A stretch of DNA of 64,000 bases, from positions 143,389 through 207,388 of the forward strand of contig NZ_BMGY01000003.1 of assembly GCF_014640435.1 (NCBI RefSeq). Reading direction: 5' to 3'. This document shows positions 16,527-23,952 of this stretch, piece after piece (position 1 is the stretch's first letter; the number at the start of each line of letters is the position of its first letter). This DNA comes from Hymenobacter frigidus (GTDB lineage Bacteria; Bacteroidota; Bacteroidia; Cytophagales; Hymenobacteraceae). Both the position numbers and the translations under genes were made by a program. The notes under the pieces are model-generated. The model searched no databases. It was not told the DNA's origin and saw only the letters and a list, made by a program, of their open reading frames with translations.

Positions 16527-18224
16527 ATGGTTTTCTCTGCAAAAAAGTGGCTGGCTGCGTTTTCGATGGTAGGAGCGTGGGCTGCGCTGGCGGCCGCACC
16601 GGCCGCGGCTCAGGGTACGGTGCGGCGGCATTTGGTGTATTTCCGGGATAAAACGGGCACGCCGTATTCGGTAGCGCAGCCGCAGGCGTTTTTATCGGCC
16701 CGGGCCGTTGCCCGTCGCAGCCGCCAGGGCATTGCCGTGCTCCCGCGCGACCTGCCCGTAAACCCTGCCTACGTGAACCAGATACGCGGGCTAGCGGGCA
16801 GTCCGCGAGTACTATACACCTCGCGCTGGTTCAATGCCGCGGTAATTTCCTGCGATTCGACCACGCTCACCCGCATTACGCAGCTGCCCACGGTGCGCCG
16901 GGCCAGCACGCTCAACCGCCAGCTGGTGGCCAAGCCCGTGCCGTCGGCCCCCGTGCAGGTGCCCGATGTGGTGGCCCGCGGCACCCAGGCCACCCGGGCC
17001 CAATACGGCTCGGCCTACCGCCAGAACCTGCAAATCGGGGCCCTGGCCATGCACGACGCGGGTTTCCGGGGCGAGGGCATGCACATTGCCGTATTCGATG
17101 CCGGTTTCCCCGGGGTAAACCAGATTTCGGCGCTACAGCCCCTGTTTCTGCAGCAGCGGCTGGTGAGCACGCGCAATTTCGTGGATGGCGGCACCAGCGT
17201 GTACCTGCGCAACCCACACGGTACCAACTGCCTGTCGACAATGGCGGGCAACCAAACCGGGTTCTACATCGGTACCGCGCCCAGGGCATCGTATTCGTTG
17301 TGCATCACGGAGGACACCGGTTCGGAACACCCCGTGGAGGAAGCCAACTGGCTGGCGGCGGCTGAATTCGCCGATTCTAGTGGCGTCGATGTTATCAGCT
17401 CCTCACTTGGCTACACCACTTTCGACCCGCCCTCCGTTTCCTACACCTACGCCGACATGAACGGCCGCAACGCCATCAGCACCCGGGCCGCTACCATGGC
17501 CGCCCGCGTTGGTATGATGGTGGTGAATGCGGCCGGCAACGAGGGCGACGACCCCTGGCACTACATCTCGGCGCCGGCTGATGCCGATTCGATAATGTCG
17601 GTGGGAGCAGTCGACTCGTTGGGAAGCCACGCTTTTTTCAGCTCTTACGGCCCCACGGCCGATGGGCGCATCAAGCCGACCCTGGCGGCCATGGGCTTTG
17701 CGGCCGCGGTGCTTTCAGCCAATGGCTCGGCTTTCCGGGGCAGCGGCACTTCCTATGCCTGCCCCATTTTGGCGGGCATGGCGGCCGGGTTCTGGCAGGC
17801 CAACCCCACGCTGACGGCCCAGCAGGTAATTGCCGCCCTGCGCGCCACGGCTTCGCAAGCCAACAATCCCGATAACGTTTTGGGGTATGGCATTCCCAAC
17901 TTCCTCACGGCCTATAACGTGCTGCACCCCAATGCGCCGCTGGCCACAACCGCCCGCCAACTGAACAGCGGCGAACCGCTGGGAATCTTCCCAAATCCCA
18001 ACAAGGATGGCCCACTTACCCTAGTGCTGCCCGTGGTGCTGCGCGGCCATGCCCTGCGCCTACGGGTGTTCGATGCCCGCGGAGCAGTAGTGGTGCAGCA
18101 GGAGCTGCCCGCTGGCAGCAGCGGGGAGGTTCCGTTGCGGCTGGGGCGCTTAGCCAAGGGCGTATACACCTGCGAAGTAAGCGGAAACAGCACTCGGCGA
18201 ACGGTCAAGTTTGTGCAGCAGTAA
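16527..18224 (+). CDS. Secreted S8 (subtilisin-family) serine protease with T9SS sorting domain
   Basis: The protein has 565 residues from ATG 16527; a TTG nine bases earlier is also open. The signal peptide (SAKKWLAAFSMVGAWAALAAA) precedes a pro-region. The S8 domain has all three catalytic residues: Asp191 in HIAVFDAGFPG, His231 in NPHGTNCLSTMAG, Ser409 in GSGTSYACPILAG; oxyanion segment VNAAGNEGDD is also present. The tail (GIFPNPNKDGPL ... GVYTCEVSGNSTRRTVKFV) is a type A T9SS sorting domain, so the enzyme should be exported through T9SS and act at or outside the cell surface. An intrinsic terminator follows 22 bases later. Confidence 0.94.
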   Translation: MVFSAKKWLAAFSMVGAWAALAAAPAAAQGTVRRHLVYFRDKTGTPYSVAQPQAFLSARAVARRSRQGIAVLPRDLPVNPAYVNQIRGLAGSPRVLYTSRWFNAAVISCDSTTLTRITQLPTVRRASTLNRQLVAKPVPSAPVQVPDVVARGTQATRAQYGSAYRQNLQIGALAMHDAGFRGEGMHIAVFDAGFPGVNQISALQPLFLQQRLVSTRNFVDGGTSVYLRNPHGTNCLSTMAGNQTGFYIGTAPRASYSLCITEDTGSEHPVEEANWLAAAEFADSSGVDVISSSLGYTTFDPPSVSYTYADMNGRNAISTRAATMAARVGMMVVNAAGNEGDDPWHYISAPADADSIMSVGAVDSLGSHAFFSSYGPTADGRIKPTLAAMGFAAAVLSANGSAFRGSGTSYACPILAGMAAGFWQANPTLTAQQVIAALRATASQANNPDNVLGYGIPNFLTAYNVLHPNAPLATTARQLNSGEPLGIFPNPNKDGPLTLVLPVVLRGHALRLRVFDARGAVVVQQELPAGSSGEVPLRLGRLAKGVYTCEVSGNSTRRTVKFVQQ

Positions 18225-18245
18225 CTACTGTTGAGAAGATTAAGA

Positions 18246-18271
18246 AAGGGTGCTTCGCGGCACCTTTTTTT
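18246..18271 (+). terminator. Intrinsic terminator after the S8 protease
   Basis: The arms AAAGGGTGC and GCACCTTT form a GC-rich stem around TTCGCG, followed by a run of seven T residues. Confidence 0.85.
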
Positions 18272-18359
18272 ATGTGGTTTTAGCGGGATATACGCTTGCG
18301 TATGAGGTCGTTTTTTTGTAATTTTAAAGCCTCAACACACCCCATTTTAGTGCAGTAGA

Positions 18360-18683
18360 ATGTTGCAAATGATGATTACCAAGCGCATCGGGCGCCGCCA
18401 GTTTCACTTCACGGTGCAGGGCAGTAACTTTCACGAAACCGTGGCCGAATACGACCGACTCAGCTTTCCCGACGTGCCCACCTGCGGCCTTTGCGGCTCC
18501 GATAATCTGGACCTGACCAGCCGCGTGTCGCAGGACAAGTTCAAGTACACTTCCGTGAAATGCATCGACTGCCGGGGCGACCTCACGTTCGGCAAAACGC
18601 AGAAAGACGACCAGACGGTTTTCCTGCGCCGCCGCGAAAACGGCGACCTCGATTGGAAGGCCCTCGACAAAGCCGACAAATAA
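18360..18683 (+). CDS. Small zinc-ribbon protein of unknown function
   Basis: This 107-residue cytosolic protein has two CxxC knuckles, CGLCGSDN and CIDCRGD, about 29 residues apart, which should bind one zinc. The N-terminal part (RIGRRQFHFTVQGSNFHETV) is basic and beta-rich, and the C-terminus has LTFGKTQKDDQTVFLRRREN. Similar small proteins occur widely in Bacteroidota genomes and some phages, and nucleic-acid binding is a reasonable guess only. A second in-frame ATG lies at 18369 (MMITKR). Confidence 0.75.
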   Translation: MLQMMITKRIGRRQFHFTVQGSNFHETVAEYDRLSFPDVPTCGLCGSDNLDLTSRVSQDKFKYTSVKCIDCRGDLTFGKTQKDDQTVFLRRRENGDLDWKALDKADK

Positions 18684-18833
18684 TCTTTTGGCCGCTCCGT
18701 CGGTTATTCTTCCGTCAACGCGAACGGCACTCCGGCTTCAGGGTGCCGTTCTTTGCGTTTGGAAGCAGCGCGGCCATGGTTTGAGCCCGCCTGACGTTCT
18801 GAAATTTGCATAATCCGACTAACTCCGCTATTC

Positions 18834-19424
18834 ATGTTCACTGGAATTATTGAGGCTTTGGGCACCATTGTGGCCGTTGAAAACCAAGGTAGCAACCGCC
18901 ATTTCACCGTTTCCTCGCCCTTCGCGGCCGAGCTGAAGATTGACCAGAGCGTGGCCCACGATGGCGTGTGCCTGACCGTGGTGGCCGTGGATGCCGCCGC
19001 CGGTACGCACGTTGTCACGGCTATCGACGAAACCATGCGCGTGACCAACCTGGGCCAGTGGCAGCCCGGCCGCCACGTTAATCTAGAGCGCTGCCTGGCT
19101 GCCAACGGCCGCTTTGACGGCCACATCGTGCAGGGCCACGTCGACGCCACGGCCACCTGTCTGAGCGTGGCCGACCAGGCCGGGTCTTGGCTGTTTCGGT
19201 TCGGCCACGCGCCCGGCCCCGGCCGCCTCACCGTCGAAAAAGGCTCTATTTGCGTGAATGGCACCAGCCTTACCTGTTTTGAGAGCACCGATGAAGGCTT
19301 CACGGTCGCCATCATTCCCTATACGTACGAACACACCAGTTTTCAGCAGCTCAAAGCCGGGGAAACCGTAAACCTGGAATTTGATATTGTGGGCAAGTAC
19401 GTGGCCAAGCTGCTGGGCCGGTAG
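18834..19424 (+). CDS. ribE: Riboflavin synthase, alpha subunit
   Basis: The enzyme dismutates two 6,7-dimethyl-8-ribityllumazine molecules to riboflavin. Both tandem lumazine-binding barrels are visible: MFTGIIEALG ... VAHDGVCLTVVAV and FDGHIVQGHVD ... VEKGSICVNGTSLTCF. Its 196 residues match the family. A weak promoter-like GAAATTTG lies at 18801-18808. No FMN riboswitch is seen upstream and no other rib gene is adjacent. A palindromic repeat begins 43 bases after the stop. Confidence 0.96.
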   Translation: MFTGIIEALGTIVAVENQGSNRHFTVSSPFAAELKIDQSVAHDGVCLTVVAVDAAAGTHVVTAIDETMRVTNLGQWQPGRHVNLERCLAANGRFDGHIVQGHVDATATCLSVADQAGSWLFRFGHAPGPGRLTVEKGSICVNGTSLTCFESTDEGFTVAIIPYTYEHTSFQQLKAGETVNLEFDIVGKYVAKLLGR

Positions 19425-19466
19425 CGGGTTGGGTTTACAGTTCGATAGCAACCGTTTAAGCAGTCG

Positions 19467-19613
19467 CGCACAAGTAACCGTAGTCAACCAAAAAGAACGT
19501 CATTCCGAGCTTGCCGAGGAATCTTGCCGGAGTCATCCGCGCCGCCCACTGGCGCGAGCGAGATTCCTCGGCAAGCTCGGAATGACGTTCTTCTTTATCC
19601 GGTTACTTATGCG
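19467..19613. repeat. MITE-like palindromic repeat (family core GTCATnCnGAGC)
   Basis: Outer inverted repeats CGCACAAGTAACCG (19467-19480) and CGGTTACTTATGCG (19600-19613) match at 13 of 14 positions. Inside them a perfect 32-base arm (from 19493, AAGAACGTCATTCCGAGC...) pairs with 19561-19592. The central 36 bases are GC-rich. It has no coding capacity. It lies 3' of ribE and shares its core with elements at 19640, 23818 and 44139. Confidence 0.8.
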
Positions 19614-19639
19614 TGGGCACTTAGCACCTTAAAATTTCT

Positions 19640-19730
19640 GTCATCCTGAGCGCCGCGAAGGACTTTACCACCGCTTGCCAGAATCAAACTGGCGTAGTGG
19701 TGGTAGGGTCCTTCGCGGCGCTTAGGATGA
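19640..19730. repeat. Palindromic repeat, second copy of the family
   Basis: The arms GTCATCCTGAGCGCCGCGAA... (from 19640) and their complement (to 19730) pair with a few mismatches, and the interior continues the pairing (TACCACC with GGTGGTA, CCAG with CTGG). It lies 41 bases beyond the 3' end of the minus-strand PAP2 gene, so together with the 19467 element it fills the gap between two convergent genes and may act as their terminator. Confidence 0.8.
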
Positions 19731-19771
19731 TAAATGCTTAAAAAACCGAACCACTGAACAGCCGCAGATTA

Positions 19772-20389
19772 CTAGTCAGGCTTAGGTAATGCCCCGTCGG
19801 ACTGGCGGTGGCGCATACGCACAAATAGCGTGGCCGCGCCCCAGCCCAGCAGCCCGCCCACGGCGGCGCCACCCAGCACATCGGCTGGATAATGGGCTCC
19901 CAGGTACATGCGACTGTAGGATAGCAGCGTAGCCCACAGAATCACCAGCCACTTCAGCGCCCGAAAACGCTTGGCCGGCAATGCCAGGGCTAAAAAAACC
20001 GCTAGGGCCACCGAGTTGGCCGCGTGCGACGACAGAAAGCCGAACTGCCCGCCGCAGCCATCGGGCAGGTGTAGCAGCTGGGCCAGCTGCAAATCATGAC
20101 AAGGGCGAAGGCGCGCAAACAACGGCTTGAACAAGCGGCTGGTGATGCTGTCAGCCAGCGCTACGGCCATAATAATCAAGGGCAAAACCAGCAACGCTCG
20201 CTGGCGGAAATAATAAATCAGCCAGCCAATGAGCAGCGCATAGGCCGGAAACCACACCGTGCGGTTAGAGGCGAAAACCATAATGGCGTCCACCACCGGC
20301 GTGTGGGCCCGGTTGATGGCCAGCAGGAGTTGGCGGTCGAGGGCTTGGAGGTAATTAAAAATTAAAAATTGAGAATTAAAAATGGGCAT
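19772..20389 (-). CDS. PAP2-family membrane phosphatase
   Basis: This 205-residue integral membrane protein has about five to six TM helices. The three phosphatase motifs are KPLFARLRP, FLSSHAANSVALA and SRMYLGAHYPADVLGG, with the catalytic His residues present. Family members dephosphorylate undecaprenyl pyrophosphate, phosphatidic acid or related lipids at the periplasmic face. The ATG at 20389 and the first 13 residues (MPIFNSQFLIFNY) are encoded by an AT-rich repeat that recurs beside the gene, so the N-terminus appears to be donated by repeat DNA. No better start occurs before LQALDRQLLLAINRAH. Confidence 0.9.
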   Translation of the reverse strand: MPIFNSQFLIFNYLQALDRQLLLAINRAHTPVVDAIMVFASNRTVWFPAYALLIGWLIYYFRQRALLVLPLIIMAVALADSITSRLFKPLFARLRPCHDLQLAQLLHLPDGCGGQFGFLSSHAANSVALAVFLALALPAKRFRALKWLVILWATLLSYSRMYLGAHYPADVLGGAAVGGLLGWGAATLFVRMRHRQSDGALPKPD

Positions 20390-20525
20390 GATGGCAAGCC
20401 GGCGCGGCCGGGTTTCTTAATTCTCAATGAGGTAATTAAAAATTAAAAATTGAGAATTAAAAATGGGCACGATGGCAAGCCGGCGAGGCCGGAATTTTTG
20501 ATTTTTAATTCTCAATTTTTAATTG
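20350..20525. repeat. Tandem AT-rich repeat, two 81-base units with hairpin potential
   Basis: Unit 1 starts at 20350 and unit 2 at 20431; both open with GGTAATTAAAAATTAAAAAT and continue through GATGGCAAGCCGGCG with two base changes over the first 62 positions. Unit 2 ends with an arm (ATTTTTAATTCTCAATTTTT, 20501 onward) complementary to its start, making a hairpin around the GC-rich core. The left unit overlaps the start of the PAP2 gene; the right unit abuts the 3' end of hemF. Confidence 0.8.
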
Positions 20526-20527
20526 AT

Positions 20528-21511
20528 TCAGCCCAGCCAGTCTACGCCTTTGCGGAGCCAGCCCAGGGTATTCGCCTCGGGCGTGCCGGGCGCGGGCGGG
20601 GCGGGATTGTAGGCCCAGCCAGTGCGCGGGGGCAGGCTCATGAGAATGGATTCGGTGCGGCCACCGGTTTCGAGGCCGAAGCGGGTGCCGCGGTCAAAAG
20701 CCAGGTTGAACTCGGCGTAGCGGGCGCGGCGCTGGCTTTGCCAGGCTTCTTCGCGCTCGGTGTAGGGCAGGGCATGGTTGGCGGCCATCAGGCCGGTGTA
20801 GAACGGGCCGAACAGCTCGGCTACGTCGCGCATAAAGGCGAATAATTCTTCGGCGGTACCGTCCTGGCCCACCGTCAATCGGTCGTAGAAAATGCCGCCC
20901 ACGCCCCGGGTTTCCTGGCGGTGCGGGAGGTAGAAATAATCGTCGGCCCAGCGCGTGAACTTGGGGTAGTAGGCCGGGTTGTGGCGGTCGCACACGGCGC
21001 GCAGCTGCGCGTGGAAGGCGTGGGCCTGGGCCTCGTCCACGTAAATCGGGGTCAAATCGATGCCGCCGCCGAACCAGGCTTCGCCGTTGCCGGCCTCGAA
21101 ATAGCGCACGTTCATGTGGATGATGGGCACGCGCGGGCTGCGCGGGTGCAGCACCACGCTCACGCCGGTGGCGTAGAAATGCGGGTCGGGCATGTGCAGC
21201 TGGCGGGCGGCGGCCTCGCTCATCTCCCCCCAGACGGCCGAGCAGCCCACGCCGCCTTTTTCGAGGATGCGGCCGTTTTCCAGCACTTTGGAGCGGCCAC
21301 CGCCGCCGCCTTCGCGCTGCCAGGTATCAGTAAGGAAAGTGGCCGGGCCAGCATCGGCGGTTTCGAGCTGCTGGCAGAGGCGGAGCTGGAAATCAGCCAG
21401 CCAGGCTTCAATTTCGGGGCGAGTGGTAGGGGAGGAAGCTGGGTTCACGAACTGTTGGCCGTAAGGGGCCCGGCAGAAATACCCTGCTCGGGAACCCGGA
21501 AGAGTGCGCAA
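20528..21511 (-). CDS. hemF: Oxygen-dependent coproporphyrinogen III oxidase
   Basis: HemF decarboxylates coproporphyrinogen III to protoporphyrinogen IX, a late step of haem synthesis. Signature segments: WQREGGGGGRSKVLENGRIL, EKGGVGCSAVWGE, PIIHMNVRYFEA, WFGGGIDLTPIYVDEAQAHA and RGVGGIFYDRL. The 327-residue frame begins at TTG 21511; GTG near 21448 (VNPASSPTTRPEIEAW) gives a start closer to typical HemF. A promoter element lies at 21541-21548. The gene is divergent from the E1 dehydrogenase gene with back-to-back promoters. Its 3' end lies within three bases of the AT-rich repeat. Confidence 0.95.
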   Translation of the reverse strand: MRTLPGSRAGYFCRAPYGQQFVNPASSPTTRPEIEAWLADFQLRLCQQLETADAGPATFLTDTWQREGGGGGRSKVLENGRILEKGGVGCSAVWGEMSEAAARQLHMPDPHFYATGVSVVLHPRSPRVPIIHMNVRYFEAGNGEAWFGGGIDLTPIYVDEAQAHAFHAQLRAVCDRHNPAYYPKFTRWADDYFYLPHRQETRGVGGIFYDRLTVGQDGTAEELFAFMRDVAELFGPFYTGLMAANHALPYTEREEAWQSQRRARYAEFNLAFDRGTRFGLETGGRTESILMSLPPRTGWAYNPAPPAPGTPEANTLGWLRKGVDWLG

Positions 21512-21540
21512 ATGAAGCGCAAAGCGGGATTATGGTGAGG

Positions 21541-21548
21541 CAAAGATA
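21541..21548 (-). promoter_or_regulatory. -7 promoter element TATCTTTG for hemF
   Basis: The minus strand reads TATCTTTG, an exact TAnnTTTG match, 30 bases before TTG 21511. With the + strand element at 21568 it forms a divergent promoter pair only 19 bases apart. Confidence 0.6.
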
Positions 21549-21567
21549 CAGACGAGGGCGCGGGGCG

Positions 21568-21575
21568 TACTTTTG
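21568..21575 (+). promoter_or_regulatory. -7 promoter element TACTTTTG for the E1 gene
   Basis: An exact TAnnTTTG match lies 25 bases before ATG 21601. It supports 21601 over the TTG/GTG-type upstream extension to 21532, which lies before the predicted transcription start. Confidence 0.6.
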
Positions 21576-21600
21576 TGGAATCACCCGCTCCGTGTTTCCG

Positions 21601-23802
21601 ATGTCCGATTTTGCAGCGCCCGCCGCTTCCGATACTGCTGACTTTTCCAATACCCGCGTGGCCGCTGCCGCTGCGGCTGCCGCCGTGGCCTTCACTACGC
21701 CCGCTGCTCCGGCCTCATTCCCGGCCGCTGATACCGGCTTGCTTACCCGCGCTTACCACCTGATGCACACCGCCGCCGAAATGGCCGCGCTCTACGAAGA
21801 GAAGAAAACCGTGGCCTCGCGCTACGTGCACGCCACTGCCCGGGGCCACGAGGCCGTGCAGCTGGCGGCCGCCTTTCTGCTCATCGAAACCGACTACGCC
21901 GCGCCATACTATCGCGATGATGCCCTGCTGCTGGGTCTGGGCCTGCGCCCGTATGAGCTCATGCTGCAGCTGCTGGCCAAGGCCGATGACCCGTTCAGCG
22001 GTGGCCGAACCTATTATTCGCACCCGTCGCTGCGGCGGGCCGGCATCCCGGTTATTCCGCACCAGAGCTCGGCCACGGGCATGCAGGCCATTCCGGCTAC
22101 GGGCATGGCCCACGCGCTGGCTTATTTCGAAAGCCAGGGGCTGAATTACCCGCGCAATGGCGAAGCGGGCGTGCAGGCCGCCAGCAGTAAGCCCGTGGTA
22201 CTGTGCTCCATTGGGGACGGCGCCATGACGGAGGGCGAAGTGGCTGAAGCCCTGCAAATGGCCATTTTGCATCAATTGCCCATTATTTACCTGGTGCAGG
22301 ATAATGACTGGGGCATCTCGGCCACCGGCCGCGAAATGCGCGCCATGAATGCCTACGAGTTTGCCGCTGGCTTTCCCGGCCTGCGCCGCATTCAGGTGGA
22401 CGGGGCCGATGTGGAGTCGTCGCACGCCGGGCTGGCCGAGGCCTTTGCCCACGTGCGCGGCCGGCGCGGCCCGGTGCTGGTGCACGCCAAATGCCCCTTG
22501 CTGGGCCACCACACCAGCGGCGTGCGCCGCGAGTGGTACCGCAACGACTTGGTCTCGCACCAGGAGCAGGACCCGCTGCCCCGCTTGCACCAGCGCCTGT
22601 TAACGCTAGGCGTGGCCGAACAGAAGCTCGATGAGCTGCGGGCCCAGGCCCGTGCCACCGTGCGGGCCGACTGGACTCAGGCCCTGGCGGCCCCCAATCC
22701 CGACCCCGCCACCTTTGCCGACCACGAGTTTGCCCCAACGGTCGTGACGGCCGAAGCGGGCGAGCGCAGTCCCGCCGGGGCCGAAAAAACCCTGATGGTG
22801 GATGCCGCGCTGCACACGGTAGACGATATTTTGCGGGAGTTTCCGGAGGCCCTGTTCTACGGGCAGGACGTGGGCGGCGAGCTGGGCGGGGTGTTCCGCG
22901 AGGCGGCGCTGCTGGCCAAGAAGTACGGCGATTCCCGGGTATTCAATACGCCTATTCAGGAAGCCTACATCGTGGGCAGCACGGCGGGAATGGCGGCGGT
23001 GGGGGCGCGGCCCATCGTCGAAATTCAGTTTGCCGACTACATCTGGCCAGCGCTCAACCAACTGGTTGAGGAGTTATCCAAGTCGTGCTACCTCACCATG
23101 GGCAAGTTTCCCATTCCGGCCCTCATCCGGGTGCCGATTGGGGCCTACGGCGGGGGCGGGCCCTACCATTCGGGTTCTATCGAGAGCACGCTGCTCACCA
23201 TTCGTGGCATCAAGGTGGTGTACCCCAGCAACGCAGCCGATATGAAAGGCCTGATGCGCGCCGCCTTCCTCGACCCCAACCCGGTGGTGATGCTGGAGCA
23301 CAAAGGCCTGTATTGGAGCAAGGTGCCCGGCACCGAAGAGGCCAAAACCATTGAGCCCGCGGCCGGCTACGTAATTCCCCTGGGAAAGGCGGCCATTGCG
23401 CAGGCTGCCGATGCGGAGAAGCTGCGCCGGGGCGAAACCGCGCTGGTTGTGACCTACGGCATGGGCGTGCACTGGACGCGGGCTGCCAGCCGCGACTTTC
23501 CCGGCCAAATCGAAATCCTCGATTTGCGCACCCTTAATCCGCTGGACTTTGAGGCCGTTGAGGCGGCCACCCGCCGCCACGGCAAGGTGCTCGTCCTCAC
23601 CGAAGAGCCGTTGATGAACAGCTTTGCGGAAAGCCTGGCCGGGCGCATCCAGCGCCACTGCTTCGAAGTGATGGACGCGCCGGTGTTCACTCTTGGGGCA
23701 GCCAATCTGCCCGCCATTGCCCTCAACGTGGAGCTGGAAAAGCAAATGCTGCCCAGCGCCGCCAAAGTAGCGGTGGCGTTAGCAGAATTACTGGCGTATT
23801 AG
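21601..23802 (+). CDS. 2-oxoacid dehydrogenase E1, fused alpha and beta subunits
   Basis: This thiamine-diphosphate enzyme decarboxylates a branched-chain 2-oxoacid or related substrate and transfers the acyl group to lipoyl-E2. The N-terminal half is E1 alpha-like (YEEKKTVASRYVHATARGHE; ThDP motif CSIGDGAMTEGEVAEAL ... NDWGIS). The C-terminal half from about residue 400 is E1 beta-like (LFYGQDVGGELGGVFREAA, YIVGSTAGMAAVGARPIVEI, PIGAYGGGGPYHSGSIES). Fusion in a 733-residue chain is usual in Cytophagales. The first 35 residues are an Ala-rich tail. E2 and E3 are not nearby, so the exact substrate is unsettled; 2-oxoisovalerate is most likely. Confidence 0.92.
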   Translation: MSDFAAPAASDTADFSNTRVAAAAAAAAVAFTTPAAPASFPAADTGLLTRAYHLMHTAAEMAALYEEKKTVASRYVHATARGHEAVQLAAAFLLIETDYAAPYYRDDALLLGLGLRPYELMLQLLAKADDPFSGGRTYYSHPSLRRAGIPVIPHQSSATGMQAIPATGMAHALAYFESQGLNYPRNGEAGVQAASSKPVVLCSIGDGAMTEGEVAEALQMAILHQLPIIYLVQDNDWGISATGREMRAMNAYEFAAGFPGLRRIQVDGADVESSHAGLAEAFAHVRGRRGPVLVHAKCPLLGHHTSGVRREWYRNDLVSHQEQDPLPRLHQRLLTLGVAEQKLDELRAQARATVRADWTQALAAPNPDPATFADHEFAPTVVTAEAGERSPAGAEKTLMVDAALHTVDDILREFPEALFYGQDVGGELGGVFREAALLAKKYGDSRVFNTPIQEAYIVGSTAGMAAVGARPIVEIQFADYIWPALNQLVEELSKSCYLTMGKFPIPALIRVPIGAYGGGGPYHSGSIESTLLTIRGIKVVYPSNAADMKGLMRAAFLDPNPVVMLEHKGLYWSKVPGTEEAKTIEPAAGYVIPLGKAAIAQAADAEKLRRGETALVVTYGMGVHWTRAASRDFPGQIEILDLRTLNPLDFEAVEAATRRHGKVLVLTEEPLMNSFAESLAGRIQRHCFEVMDAPVFTLGAANLPAIALNVELEKQMLPSAAKVAVALAELLAY

Positions 23803-23817
23803 CGAGCGGAAGCGTTT

Positions 23818-23917
23818 TGTCATCCTGAGCTTGCGAAGGACCTTCTCACCGGCGAACAGTTTACAGTAGCTCAACCGATGCGAGCGTGAGAAGGTCCTTC
23901 GCAAGCTCAGGATGACA
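23818..23917. repeat. Palindromic repeat between convergent genes, third copy
   Basis: A perfect 31-base arm starting TGTCATCCTGAGCTTGCGAA at 23818 pairs with its complement ending at 23917; 38 bases lie between. It begins 15 bases after the E1 stop and ends 35 bases from the tamL stop, so it may terminate both transcripts. A short GCTCGCTG microrepeat (23929-23950) follows. Confidence 0.85.
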
Positions 23918-23952
23918 GCCGCTCCTACCTGCTGCTCGCTGCTCGCTGTTCG

